64,000 nucleotides of DNA from VRUE01 sp035260485. GTDB taxonomy: Bacteria; Actinomycetota; Thermoleophilia; Solirubrobacterales; 70-9. The stretch covers positions 26,233 through 90,232 of the forward strand of contig DATFVC010000078.1 in NCBI GenBank assembly GCA_035260485.1, read 5' to 3'. Numbering within the stretch: the first letter of the stretch is position 1; the number at the start of each line of letters is the position of its first letter. Under the pieces are notes generated by a model that did no database searches, was not told the DNA's origin, and saw only the letters and a program-made list of their open reading frames with translations. This document shows positions 1 through 7,703 of the stretch, piece after piece. The position numbers and the translations under genes are program-made.

Positions 1-526
1 CATACTCGACCTGGACCGCCTTGCGGATGCCGAGGTCGCCGCCGGAGAGGATGTCGGGACGCTCGAGGTGGAAGAGCAGGAACATCTCGGCGGTCCACTG
101 GCCGAGGCCGCGCACCGCGACGATCTCCGCGATCGCCTCCTCATCAGAGAGATCGCTGAGCCGGTCCAGCTCCAGCTCGCCGCTGAGCACATGGGCGGCG
201 AGGTCGCGGACGTACTCGACCTTGCGGCCGGAGAGACCGCAGGTGCGCAGGTCCTTCTCACTCACCTCCAGCAGCTGCTCGGGGGAAGGCGCCGTGCCGC
301 CGAAGAGGTCGCAGACCCGGCGGTAGATCGTCCGCGCCGCTTTGGTCGACAGCTGCTGGCCGACGATCGCGCGCAGCAAGGCGCCGTACGCGTCGGCCGG
401 CCGCTCCTCGCTGCGCCGCCGCAGCCGCGTCTCCAGGTCGATCTCGCCGATCCGTTCGATCAGCGCCGCCATCGCCGGGTCGGCGGCGGCGAGCGCTGCG
501 CGGGCTTTGGAACCTTTGGCGCTCAC
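1..526 (-). CDS. DNA-3-methyladenine glycosylase, AlkA type (3' end outside window)
   Basis: Base-excision repair glycosylase of the HhH-GPD superfamily that removes alkylated bases. Translating the minus strand from GTG at 526 gives 175 codons with no stop. Visible: an IVGQQLSTKAA segment (about residues 52-62), then the helix-hairpin-helix VRGLGQWTAEMFL (about 133-145), then the GGDLGIRKAV stretch whose Asp is the catalytic position in this family. The C-terminal helices are cut off by the window edge. The GTG overlaps the TGA of the upstream crotonase gene (GTGA, 523-526), so the two are probably translationally coupled. Family assignment is firm; substrate range cannot be read from the sequence. 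Confidence 0.85.
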   Translation of the reverse strand, partial: MSAKGSKARAALAAADPAMAALIERIGEIDLETRLRRRSEERPADAYGALLRAIVGQQLSTKAARTIYRRVCDLFGGTAPSPEQLLEVSEKDLRTCGLSGRKVEYVRDLAAHVLSGELELDRLSDLSDEEAIAEIVAVRGLGQWTAEMFLLFHLERPDILSGGDLGIRKAVQVEY

Positions 527-1329
527 TGTCCCCTCCAGCGCGGCTTGCGCTTCTCGGCGAAGGCTTCGATGCCCTCGCGCAGGTCCTCGGATGCGAAGCA
601 CGATTCGCGCAGCGCGATCAGGCCGGCCTCCTGCTGCTCGCTGAGGACCGGATTCGAGTTGAGCACTTCGATTGCGCTCTTGTTTCCTCGCATCGAGAGC
701 GGCGCATTGGCGGCGATTCCGGCGGCCAGCTCCACCGCCGCTGCCTCGAAGGCGTCGTCGTCGACCACCTCGTGGACCAGGCCGATCTGCTCGGCGCGCT
801 CCGCCGTAAAGTTCCGCCCGGTCAGGAACAGCTCCTTGGTCCGCGCCAGGCCCAGCGTGTCGAGGAACTTGCGCAGGCCGGTGTGGCTGTAGACGAGGCC
901 GAGCTTGGCCGGGGGCATGCCCAGCTTGGCGCCGGTGGCGCAGATGCGCAGGTCGCAGGTAACCGCCAGCTCCAGGCCGCCACCGAGGCAGTGGCCGTTG
1001 ATCGCCGCGACGGTCGGCCAAGGGTGGGCGGCGAGCGCCTCCATCGCATCGTGAAAGGGGTGGGCGACCAGAGCCTCGGCGTCTCGTTCGAAGGTCTCAG
1101 CTGGGATCGCTGTGAGGTCGTAGCCGGCCGAGAAGGCGGGCGGAGCGCCGGTGATCAGCACGCAGCGGGTCTCGATCCCGTGGTCGATCCGGGGAAGCGT
1201 CTCGGCCAGTGTGTCGAGGATCTCGTGGTCGAGGGCGTTGCGGCGCTCGGGATTGGAGATGCGGATGCGAACGACCGCCTCGGCCGGAGAGTCGAGGAGG
1301 AGCTTGCCGCCGGCGAGCTGCTCGTTCAC
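523..1329 (-). CDS. enoyl-CoA hydratase/isomerase family protein (crotonase fold)
   Basis: 268-residue crotonase-superfamily enzyme acting on an acyl-CoA. The oxyanion-hole segments are visible: a SAGYDL region near residue 70 and GHCLGGGLELAVTCD in the middle. The first catalytic Glu of hydratases (GGGLE) is present, but the second is replaced: the sequence reads LGMPPAKLG where hydratases have a PE pair. It may therefore be an isomerase, hydrolase or other crotonase rather than a true hydratase. The start is GTG at 1329, overlapping the TGA of the biotin-carrier gene (GTGA). A longer open frame upstream lacks homology and runs through the biotin domain gene in another frame. It forms an operon with the biotin carrier upstream and the glycosylase downstream. 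Confidence 0.85.
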   Translation of the reverse strand: MNEQLAGGKLLLDSPAEAVVRIRISNPERRNALDHEILDTLAETLPRIDHGIETRCVLITGAPPAFSAGYDLTAIPAETFERDAEALVAHPFHDAMEALAAHPWPTVAAINGHCLGGGLELAVTCDLRICATGAKLGMPPAKLGLVYSHTGLRKFLDTLGLARTKELFLTGRNFTAERAEQIGLVHEVVDDDAFEAAAVELAAGIAANAPLSMRGNKSAIEVLNSNPVLSEQQEAGLIALRESCFASEDLREGIEAFAEKRKPRWRGQ

Positions 1330-1538
1330 TCCAACACGACGAGGACGTCGCCTTCGCTGACCGCCTGGCCCTCCTCGCAGCGGATCTCCTTCACGGTCCC
1401 GTCGTCCTCGACCTCGACCGGAATCTCCATCTTCATCGACTCCAGGATGACAACCGTGTCGCCGTCTTCGACTTCGTCGCCGACCGCGACCTCGATTTTC
1501 CACACGTTGCCAGTGATGTGCGCCTCAATGTCCGCCAT
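1326..1538 (-). CDS. biotin carboxyl carrier protein, single-domain (70 aa)
   Basis: A free-standing biotinyl domain. The biotinylation motif ESMKME sits at about residues 35-40, in the middle of a 70-residue beta-barrel domain, and the C-terminus ends with the EGDVLVVLE strand typical of biotinyl/lipoyl domains. It would carry carboxybiotin between a biotin carboxylase and a carboxyltransferase. No biotin carboxylase is present in the window, but an acyl-CoA carboxylase beta chain is encoded at 17.7 kb. ATG at 1538 is chosen; a TTG four codons upstream is possible. Its stop overlaps the next gene's GTG. Confidence 0.85.
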   Translation of the reverse strand: MADIEAHITGNVWKIEVAVGDEVEDGDTVVILESMKMEIPVEVEDDGTVKEIRCEEGQAVSEGDVLVVLE

Positions 1539-1560
1539 GGGCCGGGACAATATCCATTGC

Positions 1561-1605
1561 TCCGGTGCGCTTTATGTGCATATAGGGGACAAAAGGCGCA
1601 CCGGA
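1561..1605. promoter_or_regulatory. hairpin between divergent biotin-carrier and glycosyltransferase genes
   Basis: A perfect 10-bp inverted repeat, TCCGGTGCGC at 1561-1570 and its complement at 1596-1605, encloses a 25-nt AT-rich loop that contains TATGTGCATATA. It lies between the divergent starts at 1538 and 1623, so it could be an operator or a cruciform in a shared promoter region. No regulator is identified. Confidence 0.4.
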
Positions 1606-1622
1606 AGGCAGAATGCCCCGTC

Positions 1623-2324
1623 GTGTCCCTCGATCGACAACACGCAGCGCTCGCGGTCATCGTCGCCGCGCGCAACGAGGCCGACCGAATCGGGGAGACG
1701 CTGGCAGCGCTGCGCAAGGCGCTGCCGAGGGCGGCTCTTTGGGTCGGCGACGACGCCTCCACCGACGGCACGGCGGAGGCGGCGATGGCCGCCGGCGCCC
1801 AGGTGGTCAGCCGCGGTCGCCCCCACGGCAAGGGAGCCAACGTCGGCGCCGCCGCCGAGGCGGCGCTGAGCGGCGAGCCCGCGCCCGGGCTGGTCCTCCT
1901 CTGCGACGGCGACCTCGGCGCCTCCGCCGCGGAGCTCGTGCCGCTTGTCGATGCGGTGGACCGTGGCGAGTGCGACCTTGCCGTCGCCGCATTCAGCCGC
2001 CGGGTCGGGGGCGGTTTCGGTGTCTCGCTCGGCTTCGCCCGCTGGGCGATCCACCGTCGCTGCGGCCTCGAGACGAGCGCGCCGATCTCCGGCCAGCGCG
2101 CGCTGCGCGCGGAGGTGCTGCGCGCGGTGCTCCCCTTCGCCCGCGGCTACGGGATGGAGGTGGGCATGACGATCGACGCGGTCCAGGCCGGCTACCGCCT
2201 GCGCGAGTACGAGCTCGACCTCTCCCACCGCGCCACCGGCCGCTCACCGGCCGGCTTCGCCCACCGCGCCCGTCAGCTCGTGGACTTCGCCCGCGTTTAC
2301 CTTTCGCGTGATCGGGTGAGCTGA
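1623..2324 (+). CDS. family 2 glycosyltransferase (GT-A fold)
   Basis: 233-residue cytoplasmic glycosyltransferase resembling the dolichol-phosphate-mannose synthase/GT2 group. The N-terminus reads LAVIVAARNEADRIGETL, the nucleotide-binding segment is DDASTDGTAEAA (about residues 42-53), and a LCDGDLG segment near residue 97 supplies the DxD-type metal-binding aspartates. No membrane segments are evident, so it is probably peripheral. GTG at 1623 is chosen because the homologous region begins within a few residues. Its stop is four bases from the end of the convergent cupin gene. The acceptor is unknown. Confidence 0.8.
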   Translation: MSLDRQHAALAVIVAARNEADRIGETLAALRKALPRAALWVGDDASTDGTAEAAMAAGAQVVSRGRPHGKGANVGAAAEAALSGEPAPGLVLLCDGDLGASAAELVPLVDAVDRGECDLAVAAFSRRVGGGFGVSLGFARWAIHRRCGLETSAPISGQRALRAEVLRAVLPFARGYGMEVGMTIDAVQAGYRLREYELDLSHRATGRSPAGFAHRARQLVDFARVYLSRDRVS

Positions 2325-2328
2325 GGGC

Positions 2329-2691
2329 TCAACCGCGCTTCGCGTAGTCGCCGATCTCGCCGAAGTCGACCATCACACAGGCCTCGGGGCCGGGGACCTC
2401 CGCATCGTGGCCAGGCGGAATCGCGACGACATCGCCGGCATTGACCTCGACTTCCGAGCCGTCGTCCATGTAGACACGCATGCTGCCGGAGAGCACATAG
2501 GCGAAATGGGCCACTTGGCAGGAGTCGGTGCCGGCGATCGGCTTCACGTTCTCCGACCATTTCCAGCCCGGCTCGAACGTTCCCTTCGCAACCGCGTGCC
2601 CAGCGAGCTGCACCACCTCTGCCAGCCCCCTGCCTTCGAACTGGCGGACCTCATCGGGAGAGTCGAACTTCTTGACTTCAGCTGCTGCCAT
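2329..2691 (-). CDS. cupin-domain protein
   Basis: 120-residue single-domain RmlC-like cupin. A WSENVKPIAG turn, the HFAYVLSGSMRVYMDDGSE core (about residues 60-78), then AGDVVAIPPGHDAEV give the two cupin motifs with likely metal-binding His residues. Start ATG at 2691 is preceded by GGAA five bases upstream, a plausible ribosome binding site. It is transcribed away from glycerol kinase. No enzymatic role can be assigned. Confidence 0.75.
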   Translation of the reverse strand: MAAAEVKKFDSPDEVRQFEGRGLAEVVQLAGHAVAKGTFEPGWKWSENVKPIAGTDSCQVAHFAYVLSGSMRVYMDDGSEVEVNAGDVVAIPPGHDAEVPGPEACVMVDFGEIGDYAKRG

Positions 2692-2706
2692 TGGAGTTCC
2701 TTCCAT

Positions 2707-2719
2707 AGGGTTTGACCCT
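2707..2719. promoter_or_regulatory. short palindrome between cupin and glpK
   Basis: AGGGT-TTG-ACCCT is a perfect 5+3+5 inverted repeat in the 69-bp divergent spacer between the cupin gene and glpK. It could be an operator, but it is short enough to occur by chance. Confidence 0.2.
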
Positions 2720-2760
2720 GCCCCAATTGACCGTACACCCGCCGATGTCTTGAGACAACG

Positions 2761-4209
2761 ATGATCCTCGCGATCGACCAGGGAACCACCGGGACGACCT
2801 GCCTCGTCTTCGATGCCGGGGGACAGGTCGTGGGTCGCGCCTACTCGGAGTTCGAGCAGCACTTCCCGCAGCCAGGCTGGGTCGAGCACGACGCGGCCGA
2901 AATCTGGGAGGTGACGCGGAGGGTTGCCGCCGAGGCGATCGCCGGCGCCGGCATTGAGGGAGCGGATCTGGACGCGATCGGAATCGCCAACCAGCGCGAG
3001 ACGGTGGTGGCCTGGGACCCGGCAACGGGCGAGCCGGTCCACCGGGCGCTCGTCTGGCAGGACCGGCGCACCGCCGCGCGCTGCGAGGAGCTGCGCGAGG
3101 AGGGATGGGAGGGGCTGGTGCGGGAACGGACCGGACTGATCCTCGACCCCTACTTCTCAGCCACCAAGATCGAGTGGCTGCTGCGCAACGTCGAGGGAGC
3201 CGAGCGGGCGGTCTTCGGCACGATCGATTCCTGGCTCCTCTTCAAGCTGACCGGCCGCCACGCGACCGACTACACGAACGCCTCGCGAACGATGCTGTTC
3301 GACATCCGCCGCCTGGCCTGGGACGAGGAGCTCTGCGCGATGCTCGGCGTCGATCCCGCGCGGCTGCCGGAGGCGCTGCCCTCCGCTCACGTCTACGGCA
3401 CGACCTCCGAGTTCGGCGGTGAGACGCCGGTGGCCGGGATCGCGGGCGACCAGCAGGCGGCCCTGTTCGGCCAGGCCTGCCACGGCTCTGGCGCCGCCAA
3501 GAACACTTATGGGACCGGCAGCTTCCTCCTGCTCAACACCGGCGCCGTGGCGCCCGAGCCGAGCGAGGGCCTGCTGACCACGGTCGCCTGCGCTCTGGGC
3601 GAGGGGCCCGCCTACGCGCTCGAAGCCTCGATCTTCGTCACCGGCGCCGCCGTGCAATGGCTGCGGGATGGCTTGGGAATCATCGAGGAGGCGGGGGAGA
3701 GCGAGGCGCTGGCAGCCTCGCTCGACCGCAACGACGGTGTCTACTTCGTCCCGGCGCTGACCGGCCTCGGCTCGCCCCACTGGGATCCTTACGCGCGCGG
3801 CACGATCGTCGGCCTGACCCGAGGCAGCGGCCGCGCTCACCTTGCGAGGGCCGCGCTGGAGGCGATCGCCTACCAGACTGTCGACGCGGTGCGGGCCGAG
3901 GAGACGGCCTCTGGCAAGCGGCTGACCGAGTTGAAAGCCGACGGAGGCGCCGTCGCGAACCGCTGGCTGATGCAGTTCCAGGCCGATGTCCTGGGGGCGC
4001 CGGTGATCGTGCCTGAGATCGCCGAGACGACGGCGCTCGGCACCGCCTACCTGGCAGGGATTGCGACCGGTCGCTGGAGCGCCGCGCTGGTCGCCGAGAT
4101 GTGGCGGGAGGAGGCCCGCTACGAGCCGCGAATGGGCGCCGAGAAGCGCGAGGCGTTGCTTGTCGAGTGGCGCCGTGCGGTCGAGCGCTCGCGCGGCTGG
4201 GCTGTATGA
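2761..4209 (+). CDS. glpK: glycerol kinase
   Basis: 482-residue FGGY-family kinase that makes sn-glycerol 3-phosphate from glycerol and ATP. The N-terminal phosphate-binding motif DQGTTGTT is at residues 6-13. The NQRET segment and the VWQDRRT segment of glycerol kinases follow, and the C-terminal FGGY signature region (GLTRGSGRAHLARAALEAIA) is intact. ATG at 2761 starts the homology directly. A convincing ribosome binding site is not seen, so a leaderless transcript is possible. The acyltransferase at 4.7 kb could use its product indirectly for phospholipid synthesis. Confidence 0.95.
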   Translation: MILAIDQGTTGTTCLVFDAGGQVVGRAYSEFEQHFPQPGWVEHDAAEIWEVTRRVAAEAIAGAGIEGADLDAIGIANQRETVVAWDPATGEPVHRALVWQDRRTAARCEELREEGWEGLVRERTGLILDPYFSATKIEWLLRNVEGAERAVFGTIDSWLLFKLTGRHATDYTNASRTMLFDIRRLAWDEELCAMLGVDPARLPEALPSAHVYGTTSEFGGETPVAGIAGDQQAALFGQACHGSGAAKNTYGTGSFLLLNTGAVAPEPSEGLLTTVACALGEGPAYALEASIFVTGAAVQWLRDGLGIIEEAGESEALAASLDRNDGVYFVPALTGLGSPHWDPYARGTIVGLTRGSGRAHLARAALEAIAYQTVDAVRAEETASGKRLTELKADGGAVANRWLMQFQADVLGAPVIVPEIAETTALGTAYLAGIATGRWSAALVAEMWREEARYEPRMGAEKREALLVEWRRAVERSRGWAV

Positions 4210-4301
4210 GCGCGGCGGCGTTTCGAAATGGGCCACAGAACCGTTGCAGAGAATTTTCGTTCGACCCACACTTGCGACATTTTGTCTGCGAGCATGCAAA
4301 T

Positions 4302-4589
4302 ATGGAGGCGATGAGAGAAGCGTGGTCAGACGACAGGCTCGACGACCTCAACCGCAAGGTCGATGACGGCTTCTTGTCGGTAGACAAGCGCTTCGATGCG
4401 GTCGACAAGCGTTTCGATTGGGTAGACAAGCGTTTCGATGCCATCGACAGGCGCTTCGAGCGGCTTGAAGACAAAGTCGACGCCCGGTTCGACTCGCTGC
4501 AGCGCACGCTCATCCTCTTCTGTGGAGGCATCATCGCTGCTCTCCTTGGCATGGTCGCCACCTTCGCCTTGTTCGCAATCCAGGCCTGA
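4302..4589 (+). CDS. heptad-repeat coiled-coil protein with C-terminal membrane anchor
   Basis: 95-residue protein of unknown function. After a short N-terminus it contains near-identical seven-residue units (VDKRFDA, VDKRFDW, VDKRFDA, IDRRFER) over about residues 20-55, a strongly charged coiled coil. A single hydrophobic segment (about 68-92, ILFCGGIIAALLGMVATFAL) would anchor it in the membrane. The repeats are also nearly identical at DNA level (GTAGACAAGCGCTTCGATG units). GC content is below that of the neighbours. ATG at 4302 has no clear ribosome binding site; ATG at 4311 is an alternative. It resembles small coiled-coil/TM proteins found in phages and actinomycetes, but no function is assigned. 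Confidence 0.65.
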   Translation: MEAMREAWSDDRLDDLNRKVDDGFLSVDKRFDAVDKRFDWVDKRFDAIDRRFERLEDKVDARFDSLQRTLILFCGGIIAALLGMVATFALFAIQA

Positions 4590-4673
4590 GGACACGTCGC
4601 CCGCGATCGCGCGTAACCGCCGCCCCTACCAGGGGTACGCAGAGCGACGGCCGGCCCTGCCACCACCCCACCC

Positions 4674-5417
4674 ATGCCCGACATCAAGCCACAGGTCTAC
4701 AAGGACGAACGCCCGGCGGAGTACTTCGACCAGTTCCACGTCGCGGCGCGCAAGGGTGTCGGCTGGACCTACCCGCTGGTCCGCGCCATCGTCTCGCTGC
4801 CGAGCCTGCTGATCTACCGCGTGCGCGCGATCGGGGTCAAGAACGTGCCCAAGTCAGGCCCGCTGATCCTCGCCCCGAACCACTTCAGTCAGATGGATCA
4901 CTTCTTCATTGGCCTCTACCTGCGTCGCCAAATTCGCTTCATGGCGAAATCGCAGATGTTCGGCCCGCCTGTCCTCACCTACATCTACAAGCACGGCGGT
5001 GTCTTCCCGGTGCGCCGCGGCCATCACGACGAGGAGGCCTTCAAGACCGCCTTCACGATTCTCGATCAGGGGGGCATGCTGCTTGTCTATGTCGAGGGTG
5101 GCCGTTCGCGCAGCGAGGAGCTGGGTGAGCCCAAACCGGGGATCGGCCGCATCGCGCTGGAGACCGGCGTGCCGGTGGTCCCGGTCGCGATCCACGGATC
5201 GGCCAAGGTGCGGCGCTGGAAGCGCCTCCGCTTCCCCCGGGTCACAGTTCAGTTCGGCGAGTCGATCGCCTTTGGGGTCGAGGACTCACCGAGTCGCGAG
5301 CGCCAGCTCGAGGCGGCGACTGAGGTCTTCGGCAGGGTGCGGAAGATGTATGAGGGGCTTGCTACTGGTAACGCTCGCCGAGCTTCTCGTAGAAGCTCGG
5401 ATCGTGCCCCGGCGTAA
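4674..5417 (+). CDS. 1-acyl-sn-glycerol-3-phosphate acyltransferase family protein
   Basis: 247-residue PlsC-type acyltransferase, peripheral or monotopic in the inner membrane. Motif I, NHFSQMD, lies at about residues 68-74, and the glycerophosphate-binding EGGRSRS stretch at about 142-148 corresponds to the family's EGTRS motif. PVVPVAIHGS follows as motif IV. It probably transfers an acyl chain in phosphatidate synthesis, but lyso-glycolipid acceptors are possible. The gene runs 56 bp into the convergent lactonase-like gene. ATG at 4674 is the only sensible start. Confidence 0.85.
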   Translation: MPDIKPQVYKDERPAEYFDQFHVAARKGVGWTYPLVRAIVSLPSLLIYRVRAIGVKNVPKSGPLILAPNHFSQMDHFFIGLYLRRQIRFMAKSQMFGPPVLTYIYKHGGVFPVRRGHHDEEAFKTAFTILDQGGMLLVYVEGGRSRSEELGEPKPGIGRIALETGVPVVPVAIHGSAKVRRWKRLRFPRVTVQFGESIAFGVEDSPSRERQLEAATEVFGRVRKMYEGLATGNARRASRRSSDRAPA

Positions 5418-6273
5418 CGATCGCGTTCGGGAATTCGCTGCGGAACAACTTCAGCTCCTGGAGCGAGCGCCGGTAGTTGTGGGCATCGAAGGGGCGTGGA
5501 GCGAGCGGGGCGCTGCCCTCGAGCTGGCCCTCGGTGTAGGTGGCGTCGCCACCAATCACGAAGTCGCGCTCGGCGAGGTGGGCAATCACCGACATGTGAC
5601 CGGCGCTGTGGCCGGGCGTGTAGGCGAGCCGGATCGAGCCGTCGCCGAAGAGGTCGAAACAGCGGGCGAAGCTCGAGTAGGAGTCGATACCGGCGCGGTC
5701 GAAGTCGATCGTGCGGTAGTCGAAGGCGTAGTCGAAGTGGGCGCGTCGGTAGCCGTTCATCAGCGGTTTCGACCCGACCGTCGCCGCCTCCCACTCGACC
5801 TCGCTGACGACGAAGGTCGAATTGGGGAACTCGGAGATCGCCGAGGTGTGGTCGATGTGCATGTGGGTCATCACAACTACCGGGATCTCCCCTGGGTCGA
5901 AATTGCGGGCGCGCAGCTGAGCGGCTACGTCGGCGCCCGGCTGCAGTGACGGATTGCCGACACGGGCGCCCATCCGGCCGAAGTTCTCTTGTCCATCGGT
6001 GGCGATCGAGGGGTGCAGGCCGGTGTCGACAAGGACCGCGCCGGCGCTCGGGTGGCGGATCAGGAAGGCTGGACACGGGACGGTCATCGCCGGCTCACCG
6101 GTGATCAGTGCTCGCACCAGCTTCAGCGTCTCCAAGCGTCCACCCGGGCGTTCCATCATCGTGCGCGGCCAGGTGACGTGCCCGGCAATAAGCGGTTCGA
6201 CGGTCACCGTCGCGCCCGGGGTCCCGCCGGCAAGCGGCTCGTGCAGCGGTTTCGCCTCCACGTGCACCTTCAT
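5362..6273 (-). CDS. metallo-beta-lactamase-fold hydrolase, AHL-lactonase-like
   Basis: 303-residue MBL-fold hydrolase. The zinc motif HMHIDH (about residue 135) is followed by a later His (GHSAGHMSV), an Asp in GGDATYT and a C-terminal TPGHDPSF His. The overall length and the N-terminal VDTGLHPS segment match the N-acyl homoserine lactonase group, whose members open lactone rings. Quorum quenching cannot be concluded from sequence alone, since the group includes many other esterases and lactonases. Start ATG 6273 has GGAG immediately upstream. Confidence 0.75.
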   Translation of the reverse strand: MKVHVEAKPLHEPLAGGTPGATVTVEPLIAGHVTWPRTMMERPGGRLETLKLVRALITGEPAMTVPCPAFLIRHPSAGAVLVDTGLHPSIATDGQENFGRMGARVGNPSLQPGADVAAQLRARNFDPGEIPVVVMTHMHIDHTSAISEFPNSTFVVSEVEWEAATVGSKPLMNGYRRAHFDYAFDYRTIDFDRAGIDSYSSFARCFDLFGDGSIRLAYTPGHSAGHMSVIAHLAERDFVIGGDATYTEGQLEGSAPLAPRPFDAHNYRRSLQELKLFRSEFPNAIVTPGHDPSFYEKLGERYQ

Positions 6274-6322
6274 CTCCGGGTCACATTACCTGGGTCGAGG
6301 TCAGCAATATGCTTGCTCGCCG

Positions 6323-7177
6323 ATGAGTGACAGCACCCATTCGCGCATCTTCAAGCCCGGTCTGCTCGATGGGCAGGTCTGCCTGGTCTCCGGCGCTGGT
6401 AGTGGCTTGGGCCGGGAGACGGCGCTGGAGCTGGTTCGCCTCGGCGCCGTGGTTGTCGGCTGCGGGCGCCGGGAGGAGCCGCTGAAAGAGACCGCCGGCC
6501 AGGCTGAGGGCCTCGTCGGCTCCTTCGAGCATGAGGCACTGGACATCCGCGACGAGGAGGCGGTCGATCGCCTTTTCGACGGCCTGCTGGACCGGCATGA
6601 GCGGCTCGATGTTCTCGTCAACAACGCCGGCGGCCAGTTCCTCAGCCCGGCCGAGGCGATCACGCCGAAGGGCTTCCGCACGGTGATCGAGCTGAACGTG
6701 CAAGGGACTTGGCTGATGACCCACGCGGCGGCGACCAAGGCATTCATCCCGCAGGGCGGCGGCAAGGTGCTCAGCGTCACCCTCTCGCCCCACAATGGCA
6801 TGCCGGGCATGGTCCACTCGGGCGCGGCGCGGGCCGCGGTCGAGAACATGATGCGGACGCTCGCCGTCGAGTGGGCTCGTTTTGGGATCAAGACCTGCGC
6901 TCTCGCCGCCGGCCAGTTCGCCACCGAGACGCTGCTGACCAAGTATCCGCAGGTGGTCGTCGACAACCTCGAGCGCTCGATCCCGATCGGCCGTGCCGGC
7001 CGTGCCGAGGAGATGGCCTGGCTTGTCGCCTACCTGGCCTCGCCGGCGGGCGATTTCTTCTCCGGCACGACGATCACGATCGACGGCGCCCGCGACAACT
7101 GGGCCGGACCATGGCCGCCCGAAGCGATTGTGGGCGAGGGCGGCAAGCCAGTGGCAGAGGAGCGCCGCCCGAAGTAA
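6323..7177 (+). CDS. SDR oxidoreductase, trans-2-enoyl-CoA reductase/dienoyl-CoA reductase type
   Basis: 284-residue short-chain dehydrogenase/reductase. The NAD(P)-binding motif is GAGSGLG (about residues 23-29) and the NNAGG motif is present. The usual active-site YxxxK is absent: the position reads VHSGAARAAVENM. This HSGAAR form is what I recall from peroxisomal trans-2-enoyl-CoA reductase and 2,4-dienoyl-CoA reductase relatives, which supports a role in reducing unsaturated acyl-CoA. The start is ATG 6323; the open frame extends further upstream over the divergent lactonase gene without homology. A strong hairpin follows the stop. Confidence 0.8.
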   Translation: MSDSTHSRIFKPGLLDGQVCLVSGAGSGLGRETALELVRLGAVVVGCGRREEPLKETAGQAEGLVGSFEHEALDIRDEEAVDRLFDGLLDRHERLDVLVNNAGGQFLSPAEAITPKGFRTVIELNVQGTWLMTHAAATKAFIPQGGGKVLSVTLSPHNGMPGMVHSGAARAAVENMMRTLAVEWARFGIKTCALAAGQFATETLLTKYPQVVVDNLERSIPIGRAGRAEEMAWLVAYLASPAGDFFSGTTITIDGARDNWAGPWPPEAIVGEGGKPVAEERRPK

Positions 7178-7182
7178 CAACC

Positions 7183-7234
7183 CCGCCGACGGGCCTGAAA
7201 CGTCGATATAGAAGACGTTCAGGCCCGTCGGCGG
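7183..7234. terminator. bidirectional terminator hairpin between convergent genes
   Basis: CCGCCGACGGGCCTGAA... at 7183-7204 pairs with 7214-7234 over about 21 bp with one bulged A; the loop is GATATAGAA. It fills the gap between the SDR stop (7177) and the F420-type reductase stop (7236). No T-tract follows, as is common in high-GC actinobacteria. Confidence 0.75.
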
Positions 7235-7235
7235 C

Positions 7236-7691
7236 TTATTTGCGCGGCTCGAGGATGACCAGCGGGATTTCGCGGCCTTTGCTGCGTGCCTGGTAGTCGG
7301 CGTAGCCGTGGTAGGACTTGACCACTACCGGCCAGAGGCGCTCGCGCTCCTCGGGGTTCGCGACCCGGGCGTGGACCGGCCGCCTCTCGGCGCCGACCTG
7401 GACGGTCGTATCGGGGTTGGCCATCAGGTTGTGGTACCAGGCCGGGTGCTTGGGGTAGCCGCCTTTGGAGGCGACGACCACCACGTCGTCGCCATCCTTG
7501 ATGTAGAGAAGCGGGGAGGTGCGCTTGGCGCCGCTCTTGGCGCCCACGTGGTCGAGCAGCAGCATCCGCCCGCCGACCCCGGGGACGGTGTGACCGAGAC
7601 GCCCTCCGCTGGCCCGGTAGAGCCACGTGTGTAATCCCATTGCGCGGCGGAGAAACGGCCAAGTCCGATCTGCGAGGTCCAGGTAGTCCAT
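7236..7691 (-). CDS. deazaflavin (F420)-dependent nitroreductase family protein
   Basis: 151-residue split-barrel protein of the Ddn/F420H2-dependent reductase family. Diagnostic segments are LLLDHVGAKSGAKRTSPLLY (about residues 44-63), DGDDVVVVASKGGYPKHPAW and YHNLMANPDTTVQVG. These proteins bind coenzyme F420 and reduce quinones, nitro compounds or unsaturated substrates. It lies 13 bp downstream of the FabG-like gene and is probably cotranscribed with it. Confidence 0.85.
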   Translation of the reverse strand: MDYLDLADRTWPFLRRAMGLHTWLYRASGGRLGHTVPGVGGRMLLLDHVGAKSGAKRTSPLLYIKDGDDVVVVASKGGYPKHPAWYHNLMANPDTTVQVGAERRPVHARVANPEERERLWPVVVKSYHGYADYQARSKGREIPLVILEPRK

Positions 7692-7703
7692 GAGTCGCGC
7701 CCC

